From contig PLXW01000018.1 of the NCBI GenBank assembly GCA_003151595.1, forward strand, positions 20,716 through 84,715: a stretch of DNA of 64,000 bases, read 5' to 3'. Shown piece after piece: positions 27,844 through 38,614 of the stretch. This DNA comes from Myxococcales bacterium (GTDB taxonomy: Bacteria > Myxococcota > Polyangia > Polyangiales > Polyangiaceae). Below the pieces are notes generated by a model. It was not told the DNA's origin and did no database searches. It saw only the letters and a program-made list of their open reading frames with translations. Within the stretch, counting starts at the first letter, position 1. Every line of letters starts with the position of its first letter. Position numbers and translations under genes: made by a program.

Positions 27844-28461
27844 CTACTCCAGAAGCCCTTCGCGCTTCGCCATCTCGCGAAGTCGATCTTTGACGAGCTG
27901 GTAGCGCTTGCGGAGCCGCGAGGCTTCTTTCATGCAGGTCCGCTCGTCGAGCGCTGCCGCCTCTTCGCCGGTTAGGACGGCCGCGACCTCGTTCCACGAC
28001 AACTCGCGATCGACGCGCAGGAGCAAGAGCATTCGGTCTTCGTCGGAGAGCGAATCGCGTAGGGCTTGGAGGCGCGATCTCTTCTCGGTTCGCAGGAAGG
28101 ACGCCGTCTCGGTGCGCACGCGCGTCGCGATCTGCTCGAGGCTGGAGCCCGAGACGTGGAGGAGGCGACGACCTTGCCGTGCGGCATCGCGTCTCCGGGT
28201 CAGCGTGATCCGATGGGCGATCGCGTAGGCCCACGTCCGCATCGAGCTGTTCCAAGCGAAGGTGGGAAGGCCGCGCCAGATCGCCTCCGTCATCGCCGAG
28301 AACGCGTCCGCCGCCTCCGCCTCGTCGCCGCGATGCGCGACCATCAGAAACCCGAAGAGCTCGGGGCCGTACCCGCGCACGAGCAGCGCCGCCGCTTCCT
28401 CCCAACGGGTCGCATCGCAACGCGATCGGAGGTCGCTCTCCAGACGCTCACGCTCCCCCAT
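27844..28461 (-). CDS. ECF-type RNA polymerase sigma factor
   Basis: A 205-residue protein with the sigma-2 region (DAFSAMTEAIWRGLPTFAW, then MRTWAYAIAHRITLTRRRDA) and a sigma-4 helix-turn-helix region (LSDEDRMLLLLRVDRELSWNEVAAVL). It would direct RNA polymerase to a stress or development promoter set. ATG at 28461 is preferred to GTG at 28470. It lies 18 bp behind a Ser/Thr kinase gene on the same strand, a kinase-sigma couple in which the kinase may control the sigma factor. No anti-sigma gene is present, which fits that idea. Confidence 0.87.
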   Translation of the reverse strand: MGERERLESDLRSRCDATRWEEAAALLVRGYGPELFGFLMVAHRGDEAEAADAFSAMTEAIWRGLPTFAWNSSMRTWAYAIAHRITLTRRRDAARQGRRLLHVSGSSLEQIATRVRTETASFLRTEKRSRLQALRDSLSDEDRMLLLLRVDRELSWNEVAAVLTGEEAAALDERTCMKEASRLRKRYQLVKDRLREMAKREGLLE

Positions 28462-28479
28462 CGAGCACACTCTACCGCG

Positions 28480-31170
<2,691 letters not shown>

Positions 31171-31341
31171 TGCCGCCCCTGCGCGGAGACTATCGTACGT
31201 GCGCTGTTCTGTCGCTCGTCGGGTCCGGCGGCGCTGACCGAGCGCGCGCTGAGCGCTCTCCCGCGCCTGTGGGGAAACGGTCGTTTCGCGGTCGTCCTCG
31301 CGTGTTCGTGTACGCTCGTCGCCGGCACGAGGAGACACGAA

Positions 31342-31863
31342 ATGAGCGACGGCGAGACCGGGCGGCGTGGCGCCCTGAAGCACCTCATCGTGGTCGGAAG
31401 CGCGGCGATCGGATGCGCGGTCGCGGCGCCCGCGGCGGTGTTCATCGCGGCGCCCGTCAAATCGGGCGGCGGCGACAGGGCCGCGCGATGGGTGAAGACG
31501 ATCCGGTTCGAGACGCTGCGCGAAGGGGAGCCGCGCAAGGTGGCGATCGTCGATGACGAGCAGGACGCCTGGACCCTCTCGCGCGGCGTCGAGCTCGGAT
31601 CGGTGTGGCTCGTTCGTCGCGGTGAGCAGGTCGTCGCCTTCAGCGCCGTGTGCCCGCACCTCGGCTGTGCGGTGAACGCGCTCGCCGACGGCAGCTTCGG
31701 TTGCCCTTGCCACACCTCGACGTTCGACGCCGCCGGCAAGAAGACGGGGGGCCCCACGCCGCGCGACATGGACCCGATGGCGACGAAGATCGACGCTGGC
31801 TTCGTCGCCGTCGACTTCCGCAAGTTCCGCATCGGCACCAACGATCGCGAGGCCATCGGATGA
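31342..31863 (+). CDS. Rieske iron-sulfur protein of a cytochrome bc-type complex
   Basis: A 173-residue Rieske subunit. Cluster ligands are C104 and H106 in CPHLGC and C121 and H124 in CPCH; C109 and C123 would form the disulfide. An N-terminal RR pair (residues 8-9) and a hydrophobic anchor (about 14-38) fit Tat export with a retained helix. It accepts electrons from quinol and passes them to the c-type heme. Its stop overlaps the cytochrome b start by four bases (ATGA). Confidence 0.93.
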   Translation: MSDGETGRRGALKHLIVVGSAAIGCAVAAPAAVFIAAPVKSGGGDRAARWVKTIRFETLREGEPRKVAIVDDEQDAWTLSRGVELGSVWLVRRGEQVVAFSAVCPHLGCAVNALADGSFGCPCHTSTFDAAGKKTGGPTPRDMDPMATKIDAGFVAVDFRKFRIGTNDREAIG

Positions 31864-33707
31864 GCGGCTCCTCTTCGCGTCTTCTCGGACGCCTCGACGC
31901 CTGGCTCGACGAACGGATCGGTCACCGCGAAATCCTGAAGCACGCGCTCGACGAGCCGGTCATCGGCGGCGCGCGCTGGGCGTACGTCTTCGGCAGCGCG
32001 CTCACCGCTGTGTTCCTGATTCAGGTGGTGACCGGCCTCCTCTTGATGACGGTGTACGCGCCGAGCGCGACGACGGCGTGGGCCAGCGTCCACTACGTGC
32101 AGTACACGCTCTCCGCCGGATGGATCATCCGCGGGCTCCATCACTTCGGCTCGCAAGCGATGGTCGTCTTGCTCGGCGCGCACATCTTCCAGGTCGCGGT
32201 CTTCGGCGCGTACCGGAAGCCGCGCGAGATGAACTGGTACCTCGGCCTCGCGCTGATGGCGCTGACGCTCGGCTTCTCGCTCACGGGGTATCTGCTCCCG
32301 TGGGATCAGAAGGGGTACTGGGCGACGCGCGTGGCGACGAACATCGCCGGCACGAGCCCCGTCATCGGCGGATGGCTGCAGCAGCTGATGCAAGGCGGCC
32401 CCGAGTACGGGAACCTCACCCTCACGCGCTTCTACGCGCTGCACGTCGGCCTCTTGCCGCTCACGCTCTTCGCGCTGCTCGGCGCGCACGTAGCGCTCTT
32501 CCGGAAGCACGGCGTGACGCCGTCGCACCGCGCGGATCTCACGAAGGTCGATCGCTTCTTCCCGCGCCAGCTCGGGATGGATCTCGTCGCGGCGATGGCG
32601 GTCCTCTGCGTCACGTTTCTCCTCGCGCTGCGCGAGCACGGCGCGCCGCTCGATGCGCCCGCCGATCCGGCGAGCGACTACCCGGCGCGCCCCGAGTGGT
32701 ACTTCCTGCCGCTCTTCCAGCTCCTCAAGTACTTCCACGGGCCGATGGAGATCGTCGGCACGATGGGCATCCCGGCGATCGCGGCCGGGTACCTGGTGCT
32801 CTTGCCGTTGCTCGACAAGGCGAAGACCACGGCGCTTCGCGATCGCACCAAGTACCTCGCGCCGCTCTTCGCGGGGTTCGCCGGCGTGATCGTTCTGCTC
32901 GTGCTGGCGAAGAACGACGACGCGCACGACGTCGCGTTCCAGCGCGGTCGCGCCGTCGCCGACCTGCGCGCGGCGACGGCGAACGCGCTGGCGATGAACG
33001 GCGTCCCGGCCGAGGGGCCGCTCCCGATGCTGGCGCACGATCCGGAGCTCCGCGGTCACGCGCTGTTCGCGAAGAGCTGCGCGGGATGCCACGTGCTCGG
33101 CGATCTCGGCGACCCCAAGAAGTCGAGCGCGCCCGTCCTCGACGGTTGGGGAACGGAGGCGTGGGTCGCGTCGATGATGGACGATCCCGACGCCGACGAT
33201 CGCTTCGCGCGCACGCCGTTCAAGGGCTCGATGCCGTCGATGCTTCGCCCGCCCGCGGATCGCAAACCCGACGACCCGCCATTCAAGCCAATGGTCGACG
33301 CCGACGTGAAGGCGGTCGCCGTGTTCCTGGCGTCGCAGAGCGATGGTGCGTCGCCGCCGGTCTCTGGACCGCCGGAGAAGGCGCAGCGCGGCCCCATGCG
33401 CGACCCCGCGCAGCTCAAACAGGGCGAAGCGATCGTCACGACGCGCTGCACGACCTGCCACCTGTGGAAGGGCGAAGGCGACGACTCGGGTCAAGACGAC
33501 GCGCCGGAGCTGTCGCAGTGGGGAACGGGCGCGTGGGCGAGCGCGCAGATCGCGAACCCGTCGACGAAGGCGACGTACCGCGAGGAGGCGCTCGACCCGA
33601 AGTTGAAGCGCCACATGCCGCGCTTCGACGAAGATCTCGCCGCGGCCGACATCGAGCTGCTCGGCCGCTGGGTCTCGGCGCACGCGCACGGGCGGACTCT
33701 GCACTGA
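31860..33707 (+). CDS. Cytochrome b fused to two c-type heme domains (bc complex)
   Basis: A 615-residue fusion. Residues about 1-360 are a full-length cytochrome b with heme-b His in LHHFGSQ and GAHIF, the second pair in YALHVG and LLGAHVALF, and the quinol-site motif PEWYFLP. The last 225 residues are periplasmic with two CxxCH motifs, CAGCH at 407-411 and CTTCH at 530-534, so a separate cytochrome c1 gene is not needed. With the Rieske gene it forms a compact two-gene quinol:cytochrome c reductase. Translation is coupled through the ATGA overlap. Similar b-c fusions occur in several phyla, but two appended c domains is less usual. Confidence 0.9.
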   Translation: MSGSSSRLLGRLDAWLDERIGHREILKHALDEPVIGGARWAYVFGSALTAVFLIQVVTGLLLMTVYAPSATTAWASVHYVQYTLSAGWIIRGLHHFGSQAMVVLLGAHIFQVAVFGAYRKPREMNWYLGLALMALTLGFSLTGYLLPWDQKGYWATRVATNIAGTSPVIGGWLQQLMQGGPEYGNLTLTRFYALHVGLLPLTLFALLGAHVALFRKHGVTPSHRADLTKVDRFFPRQLGMDLVAAMAVLCVTFLLALREHGAPLDAPADPASDYPARPEWYFLPLFQLLKYFHGPMEIVGTMGIPAIAAGYLVLLPLLDKAKTTALRDRTKYLAPLFAGFAGVIVLLVLAKNDDAHDVAFQRGRAVADLRAATANALAMNGVPAEGPLPMLAHDPELRGHALFAKSCAGCHVLGDLGDPKKSSAPVLDGWGTEAWVASMMDDPDADDRFARTPFKGSMPSMLRPPADRKPDDPPFKPMVDADVKAVAVFLASQSDGASPPVSGPPEKAQRGPMRDPAQLKQGEAIVTTRCTTCHLWKGEGDDSGQDDAPELSQWGTGAWASAQIANPSTKATYREEALDPKLKRHMPRFDEDLAAADIELLGRWVSAHAHGRTLH

Positions 33708-33769
33708 GTGTGGGCTCGCCCGCCGCGCGCGGATTTGCGTTTCGGCCTGCCCGGACGCACGATCGACGT

Positions 33770-33961
33770 ATGTCCAAGACGCGGGCCGAGGTGATCGAGG
33801 AGTCGCGAAAGAAGGGCGTCAAAGCCGGCGTCGCGACGGCGGGCGTCGTGGTGCTCGCCGCGATTCACTGGCCGGTGACCGCCGTGATCGCCGCCGTCCC
33901 CGCGGCCGTTCTCGGCATGCGCTGGTGGAAACATCGCGCCGAAAACGGCATCCGCTTTTGA
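33770..33961 (+). CDS. Small membrane protein
   Basis: A 63-residue protein with a charged N-terminus ([20 protein letters not shown]), one or two hydrophobic helices (about residues 20-49) and a short basic tail ([12 protein letters not shown]). ATG at 33770. It follows the bc genes by 62 bp and may be co-transcribed as a small subunit, but no family is recognised. Confidence 0.5.
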   Translation: MSKTRAEVIEESRKKGVKAGVATAGVVVLAAIHWPVTAVIAAVPAAVLGMRWWKHRAENGIRF

Positions 33962-34029
33962 GGCCCGACGCGATGACTCGAAAAAGTTCGGGACAGACGG
34001 GGCGCGCCGAAGTAGACAGCGACTGAATC

Positions 34030-34102
34030 GGGGTCATAGCTCAGCTGGGAGAGCGCATCCATGGCATGGATGAGGTCAGGGGTTCGATCCCCCTTGACTC
34101 CA
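34030..34102 (+). tRNA. tRNA-Ala (GGC anticodon)
   Basis: All arms fold: acceptor GGGGTCA with TGACTCC (one G-U pair), D-stem GCTC/GAGC, anticodon stem CATCC/GGATG with loop ATGGCAT, and T-stem AGGGG/CCCCT with loop TTCGATC. The anticodon GGC reads GCC codons. Discriminator is A; CCA is not encoded. Length is 73 nt. Confidence 0.95.
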
Positions 34103-34272
34103 CAAAAGCGCCGGACTGCTTCGGCGCGCGGGACGGCGACGGCGTTTTGGTTTCGCTGGTGGGGACTGCGTCCCCCTCGGAAGCGGGGCTTCCGAGCCTC
34201 CCCGCATCGCCTGCGGCGAATCGTGCTGGCGCACGACGGGAGAGCCGGAGAGGGAGAACGCCCTACGCTCGC
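34103..34272. other. Intergenic stretch with three successive hairpins after the tRNA
   Basis: No gene is seen. Three perfect hairpins follow the tRNA: GCGCCG/CGGCGC at 34108-34127, GGGGAC/GTCCCC at 34161-34175 and an 8-bp stem CTCGGAAG/CTTCCGAG at 34176-34196. None has a T tract. They could act in tRNA 3' processing or factor-dependent termination. Confidence 0.5.
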
Positions 34273-34629
34273 TCAGTTCGAGGTGCAGCGCGGCCGGTAG
34301 TACTTGTCGATTGCCGCTCGGATCGCGGTGTCGGTCGCGAGGACGGGTTCGATGTTGTACCCGGTCTCCATCTTCAGATCGTCGATCGCCTCGAGGTTCG
34401 TCGGGTCGATCATCGCGACGATCAGCGAGGCCCCGGCGCGTGTGATCGGCACCAGCGTGTGCTTCTCGCACAGCGCTTTCGGGACGATGCGGACGGTCTC
34501 TTCCAAGATCTCGTAGTTGCCGAGATCGATCACAGGGACGCGATACTTCTCGGAAAGGAAGCTTCCGAGCTCGGCACCGCTGATGAAGCCGAGATAGTGC
34601 GTCTTGGGGTCGCGCTTGCGTCTCGCCAT
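34273..34629 (-). CDS. Stand-alone MshEN (GspE/PilB N-terminal) domain protein
   Basis: A 118-residue protein that matches the N-terminal domain of type IV pilus/type II secretion ATPases: LSEKYRVPVIDLGNYEI, then IVPKALCEKHTLVPITRAGASL, then AIDDLKMETGYNIEPVLA and a closing AIRAAIDKYY. In full-length PilB/MshE this domain is followed by the ATPase and often binds c-di-GMP. Here the ATPase is absent, and the protein ends nine residues after the domain. It has its own ATG (34629), so it looks like a deliberate single-domain protein rather than a broken gene. It lies 170 bp from a tRNA gene. Confidence 0.82.
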   Translation of the reverse strand: MARRKRDPKTHYLGFISGAELGSFLSEKYRVPVIDLGNYEILEETVRIVPKALCEKHTLVPITRAGASLIVAMIDPTNLEAIDDLKMETGYNIEPVLATDTAIRAAIDKYYRPRCTSN

Positions 34630-34890
34630 GGGCGTCTCTCGAAGCGTAGCTCACCGTCGGTTGCGCGCCTGTTGGAGGGCCGTCGCCCATGCCCGCAGAG
34701 TAGGTCGTCCTCCGAGGCATCGTTCGGTCGGTGACGTGTTCATTTTCCCGCCGCCCTCGCAGCGGTCGGCGTCGAGTCGTCGACCAAAAAAGACCGGTCC
34801 CCCGGAAAGAAACCCCGCGGTCCGTGTTTCATCCGCGAACCCGCATTTGCGAACGCTGATTCGCGAACCCCGATTCGAGAGGAATGAACC

Positions 34891-36180
34891 ATGAGATCCG
34901 CATCCCTGAGAGCAGCGTCCTTCGTCGGCGGTGTCGCGGCGCTCGTTGGCTCCTTCATGCTACCGGCATGCGGCGCGTCCCCGGCTTCCGAGGTCACGGA
35001 CGATCAGACCGCCGCGGTCACGACGACGTCCAAGGGGCTCATCAAGTCGCAAGGGGGTCTTTGCCTCGACGTCTTCGCGAATCAACAACAGTCGGGCGCC
35101 GCCGTCGACATCGCGACCTGCAACGGCACGGCCGCGCAGACGTTCGCGTTCACCGTGGGCGGTCCCGGTCCCATCATGAACGTCGCGAGCGGTCTGTGCC
35201 TGGACGACGTCTGGGGGGGTGGGCAGTCGCTTCAGATGGTCACGTGCAGCGGTCAACCCGAGCAGCAATGGATGGTCTGGGGAACGTTCCCCACGAGCAC
35301 GCAGATCCGGGACGACGCCTTCGCGCATTGCCTCGACGTGCTCGGCAATCAGCAGAGGAGCGGACAGACCGCCGACCCCTCGACGTGCAACGGCACCGGC
35401 GCGCAAGTCTGGAGCTTCCAACCGCTCCCGCCGACGTGCGGCGACCTCGGGAAGAACGCTTGCGGCGGCAGCACTCCCACCAATTACACGTGCAACGCGG
35501 GACTCAGCCCCGAGGGAACCGTAGCGGGGACTGGATCGTGGAGCGTCATCTGCTGCCCCTCGGGCGACAGGAATCTGGGGAGCATCTGTTGCCCGTCCGG
35601 GGACGTGAACTCGAAGGGGCAATGCACCGCGTGCGGAGCCGGCGGACAGCCGGCGTGCACGGGCGGTGCGTGCAATGGCGGCTTCACATCCGTGAACGGC
35701 ACGTGCGAGCCGTGCGGCGCGAGCGGCAAGCCCGCGTGCGGGAGCACGTGCAACAGCGGTCTGGTTTCCGTGAACGGCACCTGCGAACCGTGCGGTGCGC
35801 AGAACGGGATTTGCTGCGCCAACTCGACGTGCAGCAGCGGCTTGGTTTGCGTCGGCGCGGTCACCCCTGGTGGGAAATGCGTTCCGCCGAGTCAGGTCGG
35901 GGGCAGCAGCGGCGGAAGCAGCAGCGGCGGAAGCAGCAGCAGCGGCGGAAGCAGCAGCAGCGGCGGGAGCTCGAGTGGCGGTTCGACGTGCGGAGGGGCG
36001 AACGGCCCGTGCCCGTGCAAGTCGGACGGGACGTGCTCCTCGGGGTACACCTGCATCGGCGGCACGACCTGCTACCAGTGCGGAGAGACCGGGGGGATCT
36101 GCTGCAACATCGACAAGTACAACTCCAAGCAGTGCTCGCAGGCCAGCTCGAGCTGCAACTCCGGCTACTGTTATCAGTAA
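34891..36180 (+). CDS. Secreted lipoprotein with ricin-B-type lectin domain and Cys-rich repeats
   Basis: A 429-residue exported protein. Lipobox LPAC with Cys near residue 27. Residues about 45-180 form a ricin-B/CBM13-like trefoil with repeats such as GLCLDVFANQQQSG and HCLDVLGNQQRSG, implying carbohydrate binding. From about 185 there are Cys-rich units (CNSGLVSVNGTCEPCGA repeated), a Gly/Ser linker near 335-365 and a last Cys-rich module ending in CNSGYCYQ. ATG at 34891 has GAGAGGAA upstream. No catalytic domain seen. Probably a surface adhesin or sugar-binding protein. Confidence 0.82.
   Translation: MRSASLRAASFVGGVAALVGSFMLPACGASPASEVTDDQTAAVTTTSKGLIKSQGGLCLDVFANQQQSGAAVDIATCNGTAAQTFAFTVGGPGPIMNVASGLCLDDVWGGGQSLQMVTCSGQPEQQWMVWGTFPTSTQIRDDAFAHCLDVLGNQQRSGQTADPSTCNGTGAQVWSFQPLPPTCGDLGKNACGGSTPTNYTCNAGLSPEGTVAGTGSWSVICCPSGDRNLGSICCPSGDVNSKGQCTACGAGGQPACTGGACNGGFTSVNGTCEPCGASGKPACGSTCNSGLVSVNGTCEPCGAQNGICCANSTCSSGLVCVGAVTPGGKCVPPSQVGGSSGGSSSGGSSSSGGSSSSGGSSSGGSTCGGANGPCPCKSDGTCSSGYTCIGGTTCYQCGETGGICCNIDKYNSKQCSQASSSCNSGYCYQ
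35900..35990 (+). repeat. GGSS-type linker repeat
   Basis: A tandem array of GGC-AGC/GGA-AGC codons encodes a Gly/Ser linker inside the ricin-B lipoprotein, between two Cys-rich parts. Low-complexity and likely to vary in length. Confidence 0.7.
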
Positions 36181-36252
36181 CGGCGACGTCGAGCGCGACG
36201 TCGCAGCGCTCCACGGAGCGCGTTCCAGGTGCTCGCGCGGTGATGTGAGCGC

Positions 36253-37014
36253 TCAGTGCGGTGACCCGGGCTGCAAGAACTGCCAGATCGCCAGCAGGAG
36301 CAGGAGCAACAGGAAGCCGAGCGGCAGGACGCACCCCAGCTTGATCGAGCTGGCCCGCGCGGGCGCGGGCGCGCTCGGATCGTCGGGCAACCGAGCTCCG
36401 ATCTCGGCGACCCCGGCGCGAATGGGATCGCACGCGAGCATGTAGACGAACCATCCGGCTGTCGCTGCCGTCGTCGTGGCGATTCCGATCCCTGGCACGC
36501 GCGGAGCCACGCCAACCGCGAGCCCGACGACGGTCGTGGCGAGCGAGATCACGGCAGCCGCGACGCTCTGTGCCCTGGGTGCATGTCTCGGATCGCCCCC
36601 GGCGCGCAGCCCGTCGTCGAGCCGGGCCCAGAGGCGCAGGTTCATCGCGAAGATCCAGTAGAAGCCGTAGACCGGCACGAACAGGAGCCCGACGGCGCGC
36701 CCCGGCGTCATGCCTCCGCGCCATCGCGCTGGGAGACCGCTCCAGGCGGCGGAGATCCACATGAGCGCGAACACGCCGCGACCGATCCCGATCGGACCGG
36801 AGAGGACCCACGTCATCGTGTGGACGAGCGCAGGCGACAGCCCGATGGTCGCGGAGAAGTAGATGGCCACGAGCCCCGCGATCATGACGAGCGAGATGCC
36901 GAGGTACGCCCACTTCCAGTGGACGCCCAGGCTTCGCGCGCCCTTCGCGCCGCGCATCGCCGGCGCACTGGGCGCGGCGTAGGGGTTGTAGGGCGGTCGT
37001 TCGGGCGCGGTCAT
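36253..37014 (-). CDS. Multi-pass membrane protein, possible DUF4328-like
   Basis: A 253-residue protein with a Pro-rich cytosolic N-terminus (PPYNPYAAPSAP) and about six hydrophobic segments, the last near the C-terminus (VLPLGFLLLLLLLAIWQFL). The layout of Pro/Tyr-rich tail, then WKWAYLGISL, then MTPGRAVGLLFVPVYGFYWIF resembles actinobacterial and myxobacterial DUF4328 proteins, but I am not sure of the family. ATG at 37014 is used; ATG at 37041 is also in frame. Function unknown. Confidence 0.6.
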   Translation of the reverse strand: MTAPERPPYNPYAAPSAPAMRGAKGARSLGVHWKWAYLGISLVMIAGLVAIYFSATIGLSPALVHTMTWVLSGPIGIGRGVFALMWISAAWSGLPARWRGGMTPGRAVGLLFVPVYGFYWIFAMNLRLWARLDDGLRAGGDPRHAPRAQSVAAAVISLATTVVGLAVGVAPRVPGIGIATTTAATAGWFVYMLACDPIRAGVAEIGARLPDDPSAPAPARASSIKLGCVLPLGFLLLLLLLAIWQFLQPGSPH

Positions 37015-37116
37015 CTCGGGAGGATACGCGGCGGGGAGCATTCCACCGCTGGAGCGATGTCACGAGGTGCCCACGGATCTCCGTCATCGAAACGAGCTAC
37101 CCTCGTCGCCACTCGC

Positions 37117-38592
37117 GTGACTCTCCCCGAACAGCGTTGCGACCCGGACGCGCCGGCCGCGAAAGAGGAGGTGCCTTTCCCTCACGCGCGCCCGTTCTCC
37201 TTGCAGGGCGGGACGTCGCAGCCGCTCGTCGCGTCGGTGCTCCGTCGCTCCGGGGCGCGGCGCTCCACGGGAGAGAGCTGGGACGTGTACTGGGCCGACG
37301 GAACGAGCCCCGACGACGCGTACCGAAAGCTCGACGGCACGCGGAAGGTGGCGGGGTTCAAGGGGCTCGGGTGGTTGTGCTCGAAGAGCGGGCTAGCGAC
37401 CGCGCTCGAGCGAGCGCGCACGCTGGCCGGGCGGCGCATCACGCACGACCTCTTCGACTTCGCGCCGCGGAGCTTCGTCTTCCCCGCCGACTTCCACGCC
37501 TGGCGCGTGCGCGCCGCGGACGAGCCCGAAGCGATCTGGATCTCGAAGGTGGGCGACGGCGCGCGCGGTGAAGGGGTGAACGTCGTCACCGACGTCGAGG
37601 CCGTCCGGCCGACCCCCAACCTCGTGCTCCAGGAGTACGTGGCGGCGCCGCACCTCCTCGACGGACACAAGTACACGTTGCGGGTCTACGTCGCGATCAC
37701 GTCGCTCGATCCTCTCCGCGTCTGGGTCTTCCCCGACGGGCTCACCAAGCTCACGACGCGCCCGTACACCCTCGATCGCGCCTCGCTCGGCGACCGCTTC
37801 GTCCATCTCACGAACCCGACGGTGCTCCGCCAGGACCAGGGGGCCGACCTCGCGTCGAAGCGCATGACGCACGAGCGTTACCGCGAGCGTCTGCGCCGGG
37901 ATGGGCACGACGACGCGCGTCTCTTTCGTGCGATCCACGCGATGGTCGCGAAGGCTGCGCTGGCCGCGCGCGAGCCGATGCTCACGGCGCAATCGGCGGC
38001 GAGGCTCCCCGTCGAGGGGGCGTTCTCGCTCGTCGGCCTCGACGTGCTCGTCGACGAACGGATGCGACCGTGGCTCCTCGAAGTGAACATGGGCCCGTCG
38101 CTGGCCGTCGAGTCGGCCGCAACGACCGACAGCGCGCGCGCCGAAGAGGAGCTGAAGACCCGCGTGGTCGCCGACCTGCTCGGGGTCCTCGGGTTGTGCC
38201 CCGACGCGCCGGTGCTCTACGAGCCGGTGTTCCCGTCGATCGCGATGTTCGACTGGCTCCCGGCGTACGAGGAGATCCGACCGAGCGACGTTGCCGATCT
38301 ACGCGAGGTCTGCGCGCGGCAGGCGTTCGATCCGCGCGTCGACGTCGATGCCGTGACGATCGAGCACGACGCGCCCGAGGAGCTCGTCGTGATCCATGAG
38401 CGTCACGCGCACCGCATCGAGCTGAACGCGACCGCGGCGCTCATCTGGCGTTCGTTCGCGAAGGGGGCGTCGGCGAGCGAGACGGTCCGCGCCGTCGAGC
38501 TGCAAGACGGCCCGGAGTCCGCGGCCGACGACGTCTGGGAGACGCTCGCGCGCTTCGTCCAGATCGGCGCGTGGACGGTGCGACGGAGCTAG
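37117..38592 (+). CDS. Tubulin-tyrosine-ligase-like ATP-grasp protein fused to a PqqD-like domain
   Basis: A 491-residue fusion. Residues about 50-390 carry TTL motifs in order: the nucleotide loop KVGDGARGEGVNVV, QEYVAAPHLLDGHKYTLRVY, the hallmark RFVHLTNPTV, and GLDVLVDERMRPWLLEVNMGPSL for metal and ATP. TTL enzymes use ATP to join an amino acid to a protein C-terminus or Glu side chain. The last 85 residues (HAHRIELNATAALIWRSFAKGASASE) match PqqD, a peptide-binding domain of RiPP enzymes. The substrate is unknown. GTG 37117 is chosen because upstream in-frame codons (ATG 37057) have low third-position GC; GTG 37171 behind GAGGAG is another option. Confidence 0.82.
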   Translation: MTLPEQRCDPDAPAAKEEVPFPHARPFSLQGGTSQPLVASVLRRSGARRSTGESWDVYWADGTSPDDAYRKLDGTRKVAGFKGLGWLCSKSGLATALERARTLAGRRITHDLFDFAPRSFVFPADFHAWRVRAADEPEAIWISKVGDGARGEGVNVVTDVEAVRPTPNLVLQEYVAAPHLLDGHKYTLRVYVAITSLDPLRVWVFPDGLTKLTTRPYTLDRASLGDRFVHLTNPTVLRQDQGADLASKRMTHERYRERLRRDGHDDARLFRAIHAMVAKAALAAREPMLTAQSAARLPVEGAFSLVGLDVLVDERMRPWLLEVNMGPSLAVESAATTDSARAEEELKTRVVADLLGVLGLCPDAPVLYEPVFPSIAMFDWLPAYEEIRPSDVADLREVCARQAFDPRVDVDAVTIEHDAPEELVVIHERHAHRIELNATAALIWRSFAKGASASETVRAVELQDGPESAADDVWETLARFVQIGAWTVRRS

Positions 38593-38614
38593 CGCGGCGA
38601 GGCGGTCGTGAGCC

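Noticed and set aside
31171..31713. N-terminal extension of the TPR kinase across the Rieske gene
   Set aside because: The extension is antisense to a clear Rieske coding region and is Arg-rich without domain character; a GTG at 31170 gives a normal kinase start.
34273..34629. Broken pilB gene
   Set aside because: It has its own start and stop, no ATPase remnants next to it, and no frameshifted continuation was seen in the adjacent 170 bp.
34630..34890. Possible gene in the 261-bp gap before the ricin-B lipoprotein
   Set aside because: Frames are short and lack ribosome sites; only short direct repeats of CGCGAACCC near 34845-34870 are seen.
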